Shown: positions 22,214-29,916 of the stretch, piece by piece | How positions within the stretch are numbered: the stretch's first letter is position 1 | How the letters are laid out: every line of letters begins with the position of its first letter | Virus record (IMG/VR): IMGVR_UViG_3300033145_001122 | Coordinates: 1 to 40,906 of that record | Length of the DNA: 40,906 nt | Direction: 5' to 3' (one strand) | DNA from: a virus | Position numbers and translations under genes: made by a program | The notes under the pieces: model-generated | What the model saw: the letters and a program-made list of their open reading frames with translations, nothing else | Database searches by the model: none | What the model was told of the DNA's origin: nothing

Positions 22214-23126
22214 GATTAACGAAGTACAGGCTGAAGAGACAGATTTAGTTAAAGCACCCGAAACAAAGGTTGTAACTTCCGGTGATGATATGGGAATGCC
22301 GGCTTTTAACTCTGACGAAGAAATGATTGCGTTTCTCGAACAGGTTGAAAGACGTAATAGGGCTATCGATACTATTACAAGGGCATCATTAAAAAAACTT
22401 GCCCCGACAGATTTTCACGATTTTGGCGGGAAACCACTACTCCAGGGTGTTGGTGCTCAACGCCTACTTAAATATCTTGGGATAAGTGTTTCGGATATTG
22501 AAAGAATCCCACCGAAAGGATATGATATAATCGGAGAAGATACTGCACAAAGATTGCGCGTTACTTTCCGTGCAAAATTCAAGCTCGGAAGCATGATTAT
22601 TGAGGGCGAAGGTATCCGCGATACACATAATAAATTCCTTTGTAAAACAACAGAAGGCTATAAAGAAATCGCTGATATTGAATTGCCGGACCTCGACCGC
22701 GGCGCTCGAACAGCTATGTACCGCGATGGCGTATCTACACTTCTCGGATTCAAGGGTTTAACATGGGATTATCTAAAAGAACTTGGTTTCACACAGAATC
22801 AAACAACGGGTCATACATACAAAACAGGAACAAAAGGTGGTTCTGCTGCCGGTAGTGACCTCGATACCAAAAACAAACAGACAGAAATTGCTAATATGAT
22901 TTTTGAAATGGCAGAGCACGATCCAAACAAAGCAGAAAGAGACCTTATTGAATATTCAAAATATACTTATAAGGGTAAAGAGGTCCCAGGGGTTAAATCA
23001 GCATCTCAACTTTCCCCCGGTAGAACCAATGTAGTTTATAACAAAGTCAAGCGAGATTATGACGAATTTGTAAAGGCTTATTCACCAGATACACCAGATG
23101 AACAACAGGAAAAATTGGGGTTTTAG
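22203..23126 (+). CDS. Putative single-strand annealing protein (Rad52/ERF-like phage recombinase)
   Basis: A 307-residue protein starting at 22203 after GGAGAGG. The part LLQGVGAQRLLKYLGISVSD, GSMIIEGEGIRD, ELPDLDRGARTAMYRDGVS and LLGFKGLTWDYLKELG follows the pattern of phage annealing proteins. A cysteine-nuclease gene follows, and annealing protein plus exonuclease is the standard recombination pair. I place it by family pattern, not by a diagnostic motif. Confidence 0.6.
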   Translation: MEDKINEVQAEETDLVKAPETKVVTSGDDMGMPAFNSDEEMIAFLEQVERRNRAIDTITRASLKKLAPTDFHDFGGKPLLQGVGAQRLLKYLGISVSDIERIPPKGYDIIGEDTAQRLRVTFRAKFKLGSMIIEGEGIRDTHNKFLCKTTEGYKEIADIELPDLDRGARTAMYRDGVSTLLGFKGLTWDYLKELGFTQNQTTGHTYKTGTKGGSAAGSDLDTKNKQTEIANMIFEMAEHDPNKAERDLIEYSKYTYKGKEVPGVKSASQLSPGRTNVVYNKVKRDYDEFVKAYSPDTPDEQQEKLGF

Positions 23127-23252
23127 ATGAAGCCAGCAAACCATGAGCATTATTTTATTGAGCAGATTAAAAAGGGATATTTAAGAGTTGATAATAATGG
23201 TAAGATTTTTCGCATTGCAATAAAAAACAGGTGGCATAGTAATGATAATTGA
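23127..23252 (+). CDS. 41-residue protein, unknown
   Basis: The ATG directly follows the TAG of the annealing-protein gene, and the TGA overlaps the nuclease ATG (23242). It encodes MKPANHEHYFIEQIKKGYLR with DNNGKIFRIAIKNRW after it. This resembles the first strands of some HNH homing nucleases ('G-Y-x-V-x-x-x-G-x-I'), but no HNH follows. It may be a genuine small gene or a remnant. Confidence 0.45.
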   Translation: MKPANHEHYFIEQIKKGYLRVDNNGKIFRIAIKNRWHSNDN

Positions 23253-24246
23253 GCGACTTCAAAAAAAGATAGAAAAAGAAAGGCATAAATTATATCCTCA
23301 ACATGTAAACCGTTGCAGTTCAATAGGTTTTCCATGTAATCGCTTCTTGGTTTATAGCATAATACGGTGGAAGGATAAAAAAATTCCCTCAATAGAACTG
23401 CAACAAATTTTCAACGAGGGAAATAAACAAGAAAGAATTATAAGGCGTGATATTGAAGAAGCTGGTTTTGATATATTGGAAGTAGGGGCAGAAGTATCTT
23501 TTGAAAAAGAACGTTTATATGGACATATAGATGGAATTATAAAATATCGCAAAAGTAAAATATTACTTGAAATTAAGACAGTATCAACAAATATATTCCC
23601 TAAACTCAATAATGAAATAGATTTTATTACTTCTAAAAAACCCTACCATCAGTGTTATATACCCCAACTCCTTCTTTATATGAAGGGTAAAAACCTTAAA
23701 AGAGGATTGTTACTTTTAAAGGATAAAAATAATGGTAATCTTAAAGAGCTTGAAATTAAATATGATAAATTCATGGCAGACAGTTATTTACATAAATGTA
23801 CCACAATAAACGAACGTGTTGACAAGATACGTGAAGTCCTTAAAGAAACATATCAGATAAAAGATATAGCAGATTTCGATAAGAAGAAAGATTTTGAGGA
23901 CTACATTAATATCAGAAACGATGCTTGTAAAATAATCGAGGATTACATGCCGGAACGTATTAACGATATATTTACTTGTGAACATTGCCCATTTGAACAT
24001 ATATGCTTGCCAGACAAAATTCGCGAACAGCGGGCACAAGTAATGATAAATGAAGAATTTGAACAGAAATTAAAAGACCGTGATAATTTAATAATCACTA
24101 AAACGCTTTATGATAAACTTGATAAAGAGATTAAAGAGATTGCCAAACAAACAGGTTTTGATTTCTTCCTGTGTGGTGATTTTGAGATAACAATAAAAAG
24201 AGATAAAAGAACAACTGTTAAAATCGAAAGGATAAGCCCAAGGTGA
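23242..24246 (+). CDS. Cas4/RecB-like PD-(D/E)XK exonuclease
   Basis: A 334-residue protein. GHIDGIIKY supplies the catalytic aspartate and ILLEIKT the ExK motif (residues about 90-112), followed by a QCYIPQLLLYM helix typical of RecB-type nucleases. Cysteines at CSSIGFPC (N-terminal) and CEHCPFEHIC (about 250) could ligate an Fe-S cluster as in Cas4 and AddB. Next to the annealing protein it is the likely resecting nuclease. No CRISPR array or other cas gene is present, so it is not an adaptation gene here. Confidence 0.8.
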   Translation: MIIERLQKKIEKERHKLYPQHVNRCSSIGFPCNRFLVYSIIRWKDKKIPSIELQQIFNEGNKQERIIRRDIEEAGFDILEVGAEVSFEKERLYGHIDGIIKYRKSKILLEIKTVSTNIFPKLNNEIDFITSKKPYHQCYIPQLLLYMKGKNLKRGLLLLKDKNNGNLKELEIKYDKFMADSYLHKCTTINERVDKIREVLKETYQIKDIADFDKKKDFEDYINIRNDACKIIEDYMPERINDIFTCEHCPFEHICLPDKIREQRAQVMINEEFEQKLKDRDNLIITKTLYDKLDKEIKEIAKQTGFDFFLCGDFEITIKRDKRTTVKIERISPR

Positions 24247-24270
24247 AACCAACACAAGATGGAGGAAATG

Positions 24271-24465
24271 ATGTTTATTAAAGATGATTTTGAGATTGAT
24301 GACGAAGTTAGCGGACTAAAAATTAAAGTCAAAAAAGGTAAGCTTTTTAATGTCTTACATATCGAGACCAGCGGTCAGACTGTATGTAGTGACAGGGATT
24401 TCTATTTTATGAAAAATGGTGAATTTGATGGGACAGGAAGTCCTGTTGAAGAAGAAATAAGATGA
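24271..24465 (+). CDS. Small protein, unknown
   Basis: A 64-residue protein; ATG 24271 is preferred because GGAGG lies 5 bases upstream. It is beta-rich and acidic (IDDEVSGLKIKVKKGKLFNV). It overlaps the next gene by ATGA. No family recognised. Confidence 0.55.
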   Translation: MFIKDDFEIDDEVSGLKIKVKKGKLFNVLHIETSGQTVCSDRDFYFMKNGEFDGTGSPVEEEIR

Positions 24466-24641
24466 GCAGGGATGTGCCGTATGATGAGGAAGCAATATGT
24501 GATATCTGCGGCAGGAAAGGTGCATATGATTTCACGGGGGATTATTTCTGTGATGATTGTTTAAAGAAAGATGAGGTGAATTGGCATGAAGTTAAGACTC
24601 TTACGGAGAGGAGTTCATATCACTTGAAAGGGGGTGAATAA
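24462..24641 (+). CDS. Zinc-ribbon small protein (59 aa)
   Basis: It starts in the ATGA overlap and encodes two CxxC pairs: ICDICGRKGAYDF and YFCDDCLKKDE. One zinc is expected. It ends two bases before the next start, within its GGGGGTGA ribosome site. Probably a small nucleic-acid-binding or adaptor protein. Confidence 0.65.
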   Translation: MSRDVPYDEEAICDICGRKGAYDFTGDYFCDDCLKKDEVNWHEVKTLTERSSYHLKGGE

Positions 24642-24642
24642 A

Positions 24643-24900
24643 ATGTCAGATACTGGTCAGAGACGACTACATTTTTACGAAAAGCTTGATGATTTAGATG
24701 ACCAGGTAGTAAAAGTAAAAGAGCTGTCTTTGAGGATTGAGAATTTTGTTGATGACATGGTTGGGGCATCGATAAGGGATATAGCCGATAAACCAGAAAG
24801 AAGGGAACCGTCTGGTTGTTTTGTGGAGAGGCTTTCAAGCTCCATAGATAGTTTATCTTATTATCTTCAAGAAATAAATGAGAATATTAACAGACTATGA
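24643..24900 (+). CDS. Small helical protein, unknown
   Basis: An 85-residue protein; ATG 24643 follows a strong GGGGGTG. It is helical and acidic, with an LDDLDDQVVKVKELSLRIEN coiled-coil-like start. In the replication operon, directly before the initiator. No family recognised. Confidence 0.55.
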   Translation: MSDTGQRRLHFYEKLDDLDDQVVKVKELSLRIENFVDDMVGASIRDIADKPERREPSGCFVERLSSSIDSLSYYLQEINENINRL

Positions 24901-24941
24901 GCAATAGCAGATCGGATAATAATATTATAGAAGATGAATAA
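24897..24941 (+). CDS. Possible 14-residue leader peptide
   Basis: ATG overlaps the previous stop (ATGA), the frame reads MSNSRSDNNIIEDE and the TAA overlaps the initiator's ATG region. It may keep ribosomes moving from one gene to the initiator. There is no protein-level evidence, so treat it as tentative. Confidence 0.25.
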   Translation: MSNSRSDNNIIEDE

Positions 24942-25848
24942 AATAAAAAAGGGATATATTATAGTTGCAAGGAAACTGTGGGATAGTAATATAAAACACA
25001 AACCACCACATTTCCGTGAATTATGGATATGGTTACTTGGCAAGGTAAACCATAAAGATAATTATTGTGATAATATTTTAATTAAGCGTGGTCAGACTTT
25101 AACATCGATAAAAGAAATACAGGAAGAGTTGTCTTGGTATGTGGGATATAGAAAACAGAAATATAAAAAATACCAAATTGCGAAGGGCATACGAAGGCTT
25201 TGCGAAGAAAACATGATAGTAACAACGAAAGCAACAAGGGGGTTGTTTATAACCGTATGTAATTACGATTATTATCAGTCACCCAAGAACTACGAAGGCA
25301 ACAGCGAAGGCAACACGAAGGCAACACGAAGGCAACAAGAGAGTTCCACTAGAAACAAGAATGATAAGAATATAAAGAAAGAAAAGAAAGAAATATATAA
25401 AGAAAGAAAAGAAAGAAAAGAAGATTTACAAACACGAAAGAATAAAATAATAACACAAAAGGAAGCTGGGATTTATTTAAAAAATTTCCATTCGAAAGAA
25501 TTCCAAAAATTACAAAGTGAAGCTTGTGAAGTATTGCAATATTTGAATAAACAATGCAATAAAAATTATCCTGTTAAATTTGAAATATTAGAACCGATAA
25601 TGGGGCGATTAAATGAAAATGGTATTACAATCAAAGAATGTAAACATATTATCGACGTGAAATTACACGATCCTTATTTTCAATCACATCAAAATTTCTA
25701 TAATACCCACACGCTTTATGGTAAAAAATTTTATACGTATTTAACACAATCAAAAGATGATTTCAAGGAGAGAAAAGAAGAAAAGATGATAACACGTGGT
25801 GAAGATTATAGGGAAAGTAGAAATGACTTAGAACCGGAGGATAATTAA
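24934..25848 (+). CDS. Replication initiator (lambda O / phage replisome organiser type)
   Basis: A 304-residue protein. The N-terminus (about 1-110) resembles the winged-helix organiser domain: GYIIVARKLWDS, then HFRELWIWLLGKVN and LIKRGQTLTSIKEI. A charged linker follows. Residues about 190-275 match the conserved C-terminal domain of phage replication proteins: VLQYLNKQCNKNY, GRLNENGITIKECKHIID and LYGKKFYTYL. It contains four 11-bp iterons. The DnaC-like loader follows, completing an O/P-like pair. The start has a weak SD and lies behind a leader peptide. Confidence 0.85.
   Translation: MNKIKKGYIIVARKLWDSNIKHKPPHFRELWIWLLGKVNHKDNYCDNILIKRGQTLTSIKEIQEELSWYVGYRKQKYKKYQIAKGIRRLCEENMIVTTKATRGLFITVCNYDYYQSPKNYEGNSEGNTKATRRQQESSTRNKNDKNIKKEKKEIYKERKERKEDLQTRKNKIITQKEAGIYLKNFHSKEFQKLQSEACEVLQYLNKQCNKNYPVKFEILEPIMGRLNENGITIKECKHIIDVKLHDPYFQSHQNFYNTHTLYGKKFYTYLTQSKDDFKERKEEKMITRGEDYRESRNDLEPEDN
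25293..25337 (+). repeat. Four 11-bp iterons inside the initiator gene, probable origin
   Basis: CGAAGGCAACA occurs at 25293, 25305, 25316 and 25327, with a near copy (CGAAAGCAACA) at 25226. The period of 11 is not a multiple of 3, so the copies are read in different frames: the repeat is conserved as DNA, not protein. It is followed directly by a purine-rich, AT-rich stretch (25338-25440). Iterons then AT-rich DNA within the initiator gene is the arrangement of the lambda origin. Confidence 0.75.
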
Positions 25849-26730
25849 ATGGTGACAAAAGAGGAAGCGAAATATTTTAGCAGAAAATTAATTAAACAAA
25901 TTAAAGTTTTTCTCGAAGATAATCCCGATAAAGAGCGCGTTGAAATTGGTATTAAAAGAGAATCTGACGGCGATTATATCTGGTATAGGGATTGGCATAT
26001 TGTACCGCCTACAAAACCAAAATGTTCATTATGTGGACAAGCCATGTTAGAAAGTGGAATATGCGATCCAGATGGACGCTTAGGCTATCCATTATGGTTT
26101 TGTGATAACAAAAAATGCAGGAAAATGTTAATAGTACGATATGAAAAAGAAATTGAGGAATATAGGCGGGGAGAGGGTCAAACAAATTTATTAAAAGCAA
26201 TAATGGACAAAATGAATATTCCATTAAGTTATCGAAATAAAACATTATCAAATCTTGAGTGGAATGGCAAAAATGCAATAAGAGAAAAAATGAAATCGGG
26301 TTCTAATTTATTCATATACGGAAACACAGGAACAGGTAAAACCCATCTCGCAGTTGCCCTACTTATAGATTATGGACGATATAAACCACATAAATATAGA
26401 TTTGAGAATGTACCGATTATGTTTTCTAATATACAGAGAATGGTAGATAATGATGAAAATTATACGAAAATAATTGATAACACAAATATGTATGATACGC
26501 TTGTGCTTGATGATTTAGGCGCTGGTAAAATAACAGACTATCGCCGTGAAGTGCTTTATAACATAATTTCAGGTCGAGAATTAACTGGTAAACAAACAAT
26601 AATTACAACGAATATGACTTTGAGACAAATAGGAAAAGAATTTGATGATAGACTCGCATCGAGAATTGATGGTTATACGCATGTTTCTATGAGAGGTGAA
26701 GATCAGAGGAAAGTGAGGAAAACGGCATGA
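25849..26730 (+). CDS. DnaC-like helicase loader (AAA+ ATPase)
   Basis: A 293-residue protein with GGAGGATAATTAA before its ATG. The N-terminal third has CSLCG and CDNKKC, a zinc-binding pair. The AAA+ core has Walker A GNTGTGKTHLAVA (about residue 158), Walker B TLVLDDLGAGK and a sensor region TIITTNMTLRQI, then RLASRIDGY, with the arginine finger expected in DRLASRI. It would load the host helicase at the phage origin. It overlaps the next gene by ATGA. Confidence 0.85.
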   Translation: MVTKEEAKYFSRKLIKQIKVFLEDNPDKERVEIGIKRESDGDYIWYRDWHIVPPTKPKCSLCGQAMLESGICDPDGRLGYPLWFCDNKKCRKMLIVRYEKEIEEYRRGEGQTNLLKAIMDKMNIPLSYRNKTLSNLEWNGKNAIREKMKSGSNLFIYGNTGTGKTHLAVALLIDYGRYKPHKYRFENVPIMFSNIQRMVDNDENYTKIIDNTNMYDTLVLDDLGAGKITDYRREVLYNIISGRELTGKQTIITTNMTLRQIGKEFDDRLASRIDGYTHVSMRGEDQRKVRKTA

Positions 26731-26984
26731 AAGAAATAGCACGGGAAATAATTGGACAGATTGAAAAAGATGTAGAAATACCAGCTCACGGTAGAATGAA
26801 ATATCCTTTCCAGAAGATGAAGGTGAATGATTCTTTTAAATTGCAGGTTAAAAATGGCGACAATAAGAAAGTAAGGCAATGTGTTGCATCCGCTGCATCA
26901 AATTGGGCAAAACGTTTTGGTAGCGGTCGTAAATTTGCAACACGAGATATGGGTAATGAAATACGTGTTTGGCGGGTAGCGTAA
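26727..26984 (+). CDS. Conserved small phage protein (KYPFxKMKVxDSF type)
   Basis: An 85-residue protein with MKYPFQKMKVNDSFKLQV in the middle and GRKFATRDMGNEIRVWRVA at the end. This 'MKVGDSF ... RVWR' pattern is widespread in phage replication neighbourhoods and is usually of unknown role. It is small and basic, so nucleic-acid binding is plausible. Confidence 0.65.
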   Translation: MKEIAREIIGQIEKDVEIPAHGRMKYPFQKMKVNDSFKLQVKNGDNKKVRQCVASAASNWAKRFGSGRKFATRDMGNEIRVWRVA

Positions 26985-26987
26985 TAA

Positions 26988-27728
26988 ATGCTTGAATTGA
27001 ATAAAATATACTGTGGTGATTGTTTAAAATTGATGAGAGAAATTGACAGTAATAGTGTAGATTTAATTGTTACTGATCCGCCTTATGGCTTCAATGAATT
27101 TGGAAGTTGGTCAATTAAAGATGCACAAGAATTTTGGAATAATTTATTTGAATATGATCATTTGCTAAAGGCAGGTGGTAGTTTTTATTCCTTTACAGGA
27201 TGGAAATATTATTGTGAAGCAAGAAGGGCAATGTCAAATAGTTTAAATATAAAATATTTAAAGACACTCATTTGGGATAAAAGAACATTTATTGGAACAA
27301 GAGGGGATATTAAAACACTTACTTATCATAATATTTCAGAACCAATAATATTTGGTTATCATGATGGTAGAGATTTAACATTTAATCTTGAAGATATAAG
27401 AATTCGGACAATTCATAAGGATAAAAGGTCAAACCCAAGAGGTAAAAGACCGGGTGATATTATAAATTACATATCCCTAAGAAGTAATTCAAAAGAAAAA
27501 GTAAACCATAAAGGGCAAAAACCATTAGAATTGATTAAATTTTTCATAAAAGCAAGTTCAAATGAAAATGATTTGATTCTTGACCCATTTATTGGTTCTG
27601 GCACAACTGCAGTAGCTTGTATTCAAACAAATCGTAATTTCATCGGTATGGAAATATCACCAGAATATTGCAAAATAGCAAATAAAAGAATAGAATATGA
27701 AAAATCACAGTTAAAACTGGAGTTATGA
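26988..27728 (+). CDS. DNA methyltransferase, beta-class (N4-cytosine/N6-adenine type)
   Basis: A 246-residue protein. Catalytic motif IV TDPPYG is near the N-terminus (about residue 29-34) and the AdoMet motif DPFIGSGTTAVACIQTNRNF is near residue 198, the order of the beta class. There is no restriction endonuclease next to it, so it is an orphan methyltransferase, likely for protection from host restriction or for regulation. The recognition sequence cannot be deduced. Confidence 0.88.
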   Translation: MLELNKIYCGDCLKLMREIDSNSVDLIVTDPPYGFNEFGSWSIKDAQEFWNNLFEYDHLLKAGGSFYSFTGWKYYCEARRAMSNSLNIKYLKTLIWDKRTFIGTRGDIKTLTYHNISEPIIFGYHDGRDLTFNLEDIRIRTIHKDKRSNPRGKRPGDIINYISLRSNSKEKVNHKGQKPLELIKFFIKASSNENDLILDPFIGSGTTAVACIQTNRNFIGMEISPEYCKIANKRIEYEKSQLKLEL

Positions 27729-27729
27729 G

Positions 27730-27855
27730 ATGGCAATAACAAAAGAATTAATTGGTTGGGCGATAATATCGGGGTCATGCGGGGCGATGTTTGGTGCGGT
27801 TATAATGGCTGTTATATTTGCAGCGAAAGAGAGGAAAAATGGAAATGTAAAATGA
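27730..27855 (+). CDS. Small membrane protein (41 aa)
   Basis: ATG at 27730 follows the methyltransferase stop. It encodes one hydrophobic segment (AIISGSCGAMFGAVIMAVIF) and ends with a charged tail, KERKNGNVK. A single-TM mini-protein in the early operon; might be a lysis modulator or a membrane anchor. No family. Confidence 0.5.
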   Translation: MAITKELIGWAIISGSCGAMFGAVIMAVIFAAKERKNGNVK

Positions 27856-27862
27856 GGGAGAA

Positions 27863-27940
27863 ATGATGGTTGAGCGAAAATGTGCGCAACAGAAGATATT
27901 AACCATAAATAAAGCAAGGAACAGGGGGAGTAATGAATAA
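27863..27940 (+). CDS. Possible 25-residue peptide
   Basis: ATGATG after GAGGGAG, giving MMVERKCAQQKILTINKARN. The frame is short, but its stop overlaps the next gene's start with a conserved GGGGGAG SD, so translation is plausible. Low confidence. Confidence 0.25.
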   Translation: MMVERKCAQQKILTINKARNRGSNE

Positions 27941-28037
27941 AGACACTATATTCCTTGTGATTTTATTTTTCATCTGGATTATAGTTTCCCTTTTCTTGGG
28001 TATAATCTTTAATGAAACATCAACTGGGGGATGGTAA
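27933..28037 (+). CDS. Small membrane protein (34 aa)
   Basis: ATG at 27933 after GGGGGAG, encoding a nearly all-hydrophobic peptide (IFLVILFFIWIIVSLFLGII) and ending TSTGGW. It is the second small TM peptide in 300 bases. Function unknown. Confidence 0.5.
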   Translation: MNKDTIFLVILFFIWIIVSLFLGIIFNETSTGGW

Positions 28038-28039
28038 GA

Positions 28040-28240
28040 ATGAAAAGAAGTGAGTTTTTGGCGATGATATGCGGTTTGGCTGTAGCACCATTTGTTCCGA
28101 AAGAGAGAGTTATCCCAGAATATCCATTTACGATAGTTCGAGACTTTGAGGTAAAATACAAAATATGGGAAAAGCAACCACAAAAAAACTATAGTTTTGT
28201 AAAGGTAGTTCGGGAGATACAACAGGATATGATGAAGTAA
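28040..28240 (+). CDS. Small protein with MKRxEF leader, unknown
   Basis: A 66-residue protein; ATG 28040 follows GGGGGATGG. The N-terminus MKRSEFLAMICGLAVAPFVP resembles the start of the protein at 33829 (MKRIEFIKSLIGLIFAPALF), so the two share a short hydrophobic leader type. The 3' end lies in the first copy of the 90-bp repeat. Export is possible but not shown. Confidence 0.5.
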   Translation: MKRSEFLAMICGLAVAPFVPKERVIPEYPFTIVRDFEVKYKIWEKQPQKNYSFVKVVREIQQDMMK

Positions 28241-28314
28241 AATATTGCGCTAATTTTTATGAAAATATTATGATGTTTAATGTGAGAAAAAAGAAGAAAA
28301 GAGGTAAATGGTGA
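28225..28314 (+). repeat. 90-bp direct repeat, copy 1
   Basis: Identical to 29116-29205 except at two positions (28232 A/G and 28311 G/A). In this copy it spans the end of the gene at 28040 and the start region of the resolvase gene, and does not encode its own protein. Copies are 891 bases apart and direct, so recombination could delete or duplicate the cassette between them. Confidence 0.85.
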
Positions 28315-28802
28315 TTGCAATTAATATTTTAGCAATTGATCCGGCAACAAAAACAGGGTGGGCAACACTCATTAACGGACAGGTGGAATCAGGTGTCCAG
28401 GACTTCACAAAAAAACGTGGCGAATCGAACGGGATGCTGTATATTAAGTTTAATGCCTGGTTGTGGGAATTGCATAAATATGCCATAGGGTTTGATCCAG
28501 ATGGCACAACCTCTTTTAGCTTAGCAATCTATGAACAGGCTCATATGAGGGGTGCATATGCTACCGAACTGCTTCACGGGCTGACTACGCGTATACAGGA
28601 GTTTGCGGCTGAAATAGGGGCTGAATATACCGCGGTACATACCGGGACGTTAAAGAAATATATCACCGGACGTGGTAACGCCTCTAAAGATGATATCATA
28701 GACTGGTTTACCGAGAAGATGAGACGCAGACCGATTAATGATAATGAATCAGATGCTTATGCGGTACTGTACTATGCTATACATGAATTAGGGGGCAAAT
28801 GA
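28308..28802 (+). CDS. RuvC-like Holliday-junction resolvase
   Basis: A 164-residue protein of the RNase H fold family. ILAIDPATKTGWA holds the first acidic residue (D11), AIYEQAHMRG a second (E76), and NDNESDAYAVL the C-terminal pair (E147, D149). GTLKKYITGRGNASKDDI is the conserved mid-block of the family. It would cut junctions made by recombination or replication. The start lies inside the 90-bp repeat, with GAGGTAA as SD. Confidence 0.82.
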   Translation: MVIAINILAIDPATKTGWATLINGQVESGVQDFTKKRGESNGMLYIKFNAWLWELHKYAIGFDPDGTTSFSLAIYEQAHMRGAYATELLHGLTTRIQEFAAEIGAEYTAVHTGTLKKYITGRGNASKDDIIDWFTEKMRRRPINDNESDAYAVLYYAIHELGGK

Positions 28803-29038
28803 TGAAAGAGATTGAATGTCCAATATGCCATAAAAATAACTATATAGAGTTATATACTATGCCTCCGGATAAAACACTTTTAACAACCAACCATGTCCCG
28901 CTTAATATCTTTGCATATTTTTGTCTTTCTTGCGGTAAATTATTTAGTGTTAAGGTAAAGGTAGAGCGTATTTATACAATGAAACCTTTTGAATGGGTAG
29001 AGAAATGGAAAAGAAACGTAAACGAATTAAACCTGTAG
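28799..29038 (+). CDS. Small zinc-ribbon protein
   Basis: A 79-residue protein with CPICHKNN near the start and CLSCGKLF in the middle, a two-CxxC zinc ribbon. It overlaps the resolvase end by ATGA. No family beyond the zinc motif. Confidence 0.6.
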   Translation: MMKEIECPICHKNNYIELYTMPPDKTLLTTNHVPLNIFAYFCLSCGKLFSVKVKVERIYTMKPFEWVEKWKRNVNELNL

Positions 29039-29202
29039 AAATGTCAATGCGCATTGAACCGGCTATATTCCATAAAGAAACAATAGACAAAGTAATATCT
29101 TTTTTTAAGTCAATAGGATATGGTGAAGTAAAATATTGCGCTAATTTTTATGAAAATATTATGATGTTTAATGTGAGAAAAAAGAAGAAAAGAGGTAAAT
29201 GA
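29005..29202 (+). CDS. Small basic protein carrying the second 90-bp repeat
   Basis: A 65-residue protein that overlaps the previous gene by 34 bases. An earlier ATG at 28993 is possible. The final 29 codons are repeat copy 2, encoding YCANFYENIMMFNVRKKKKR. This is the functional source frame of the repeat: the first copy is out of context. Function unknown. Confidence 0.5.
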   Translation: MEKKRKRIKPVEMSMRIEPAIFHKETIDKVISFFKSIGYGEVKYCANFYENIMMFNVRKKKKRGK

Positions 29203-29205
29203 TGA
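29116..29205 (+). repeat. 90-bp direct repeat, copy 2
   Basis: See copy 1 at 28225-28314. Here it is the C-terminal coding part of the 29005-29202 gene and ends at its stop. Confidence 0.85.
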
Positions 29206-29244
29206 ACACGGATGGAGTTACCACCCCTCTTTAGTTAAATAAAA

Positions 29245-29267
29245 AAGGGGGCAAATACGCCCCCCTT
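29245..29267 (-). terminator. Terminator between convergent blocks
   Basis: AAGGGGGC (29245-29252) pairs with GCCCCCCTT (29259-29267) with one bulge. Read on the minus strand it is followed by TTTTTTATTT, a good intrinsic terminator for the leftward accessory genes. It may also stop the rightward replication transcript, although there the T-run is weak. Confidence 0.75.
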
Positions 29268-29508
29268 ATGTAACGGCAATTCCAATAGTTAGTACTGGAA
29301 ATAGTTTATCCCCGTCTTTTCTTTGGGTTTTCACAAAAGTAAACTTTACGTTTTTTACAGGTGGAATGAAATCGCAGAAAGGACACTCTTTAAAAACTGT
29401 ATTCTCCATCATCTGCTCTATCATTGAGCCCATAGCTTTTTGTATATGCTTATTATCAAATTTTATTACAGCACATGAGTTTCTATATATATACATTGGC
29501 TCTTTCAT
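29266..29508 (-). CDS. Small protein with CxxC pair, unknown
   Basis: An 80-residue protein, last of the leftward accessory operon; its stop lies in the terminator arm. It has one CPFC pair and alternating strands (VKFTFVKTQRKDG, PVLTIGIAV). No family. Confidence 0.5.
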   Translation of the reverse strand: MKEPMYIYRNSCAVIKFDNKHIQKAMGSMIEQMMENTVFKECPFCDFIPPVKNVKFTFVKTQRKDGDKLFPVLTIGIAVT

Positions 29509-29543
29509 AGTTTCCCTATCGCCTCTCTTATAGATGTTTATGC

Positions 29544-29726
29544 TTATTCGCTAAGAATAAACGCAATATACCCAAGTCCAACACTGTAATATGTATATCT
29601 TGACCAACTATGCTTAACAACCCTAAGCCAAATAGGTTGTCTTTTAGTAAAAACATGAATATAGAACCTTCCAATATTTAAAGAATACATATTTTTAACA
29701 GAGTGACATTTACGGAACCAATACAT
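29544..29726 (-). CDS. Small aromatic-rich protein, unknown
   Basis: A 60-residue protein; ATG 29726 follows GGGAGG on the minus strand. It is rich in Y, W and R (MYWFRKCHSVKNMYSLNIGR). No family. Part of the leftward operon. Confidence 0.45.
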   Translation of the reverse strand: MYWFRKCHSVKNMYSLNIGRFYIHVFTKRQPIWLRVVKHSWSRYTYYSVGLGYIAFILSE

Positions 29727-29730
29727 TTTA

Positions 29731-29916
29731 TTACCTCCCTGTAAACTCAATTAAATCTTTCCCTAAATATAAGTGTCGATTACCTATTTTCCTCTTCGGT
29801 ACGAGCCTATGTAGACGATTCCATTTATACAGGGCATCAATACTAACACCTAATAGCTTACACGTCTCCTTTGTACTGTAATAGGCATCGGGATCAATAT
29901 TATTTAATTTTAACAT
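29731..29916 (-). CDS. AlpA/excisionase-like HTH protein
   Basis: A 61-residue protein of the HTH_17 type: YYSTKETCKLLGVSIDALYK, then RLVPKRKIGNRHLYLGKDLI. It resembles the excisionase-like protein at 19091 in fold. It may regulate this operon or act as a second recombination directionality factor. Confidence 0.7.
   Translation of the reverse strand: MLKLNNIDPDAYYSTKETCKLLGVSIDALYKWNRLHRLVPKRKIGNRHLYLGKDLIEFTGR

Noticed and set aside
23242-24246. CRISPR adaptation cas4 gene
   Set aside because: No array and no cas1/cas2 are present; the neighbour is an annealing protein, so it is a recombination nuclease.
25293-25337. CRISPR array
   Set aside because: The repeats are 11 bp with no spacers and lie inside a coding gene. 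They are iterons.
28225-29205. Composite transposon
   Set aside because: No transposase between the repeats and no terminal inverted repeats or target duplication; the 90-bp repeats look like recombination duplicates.
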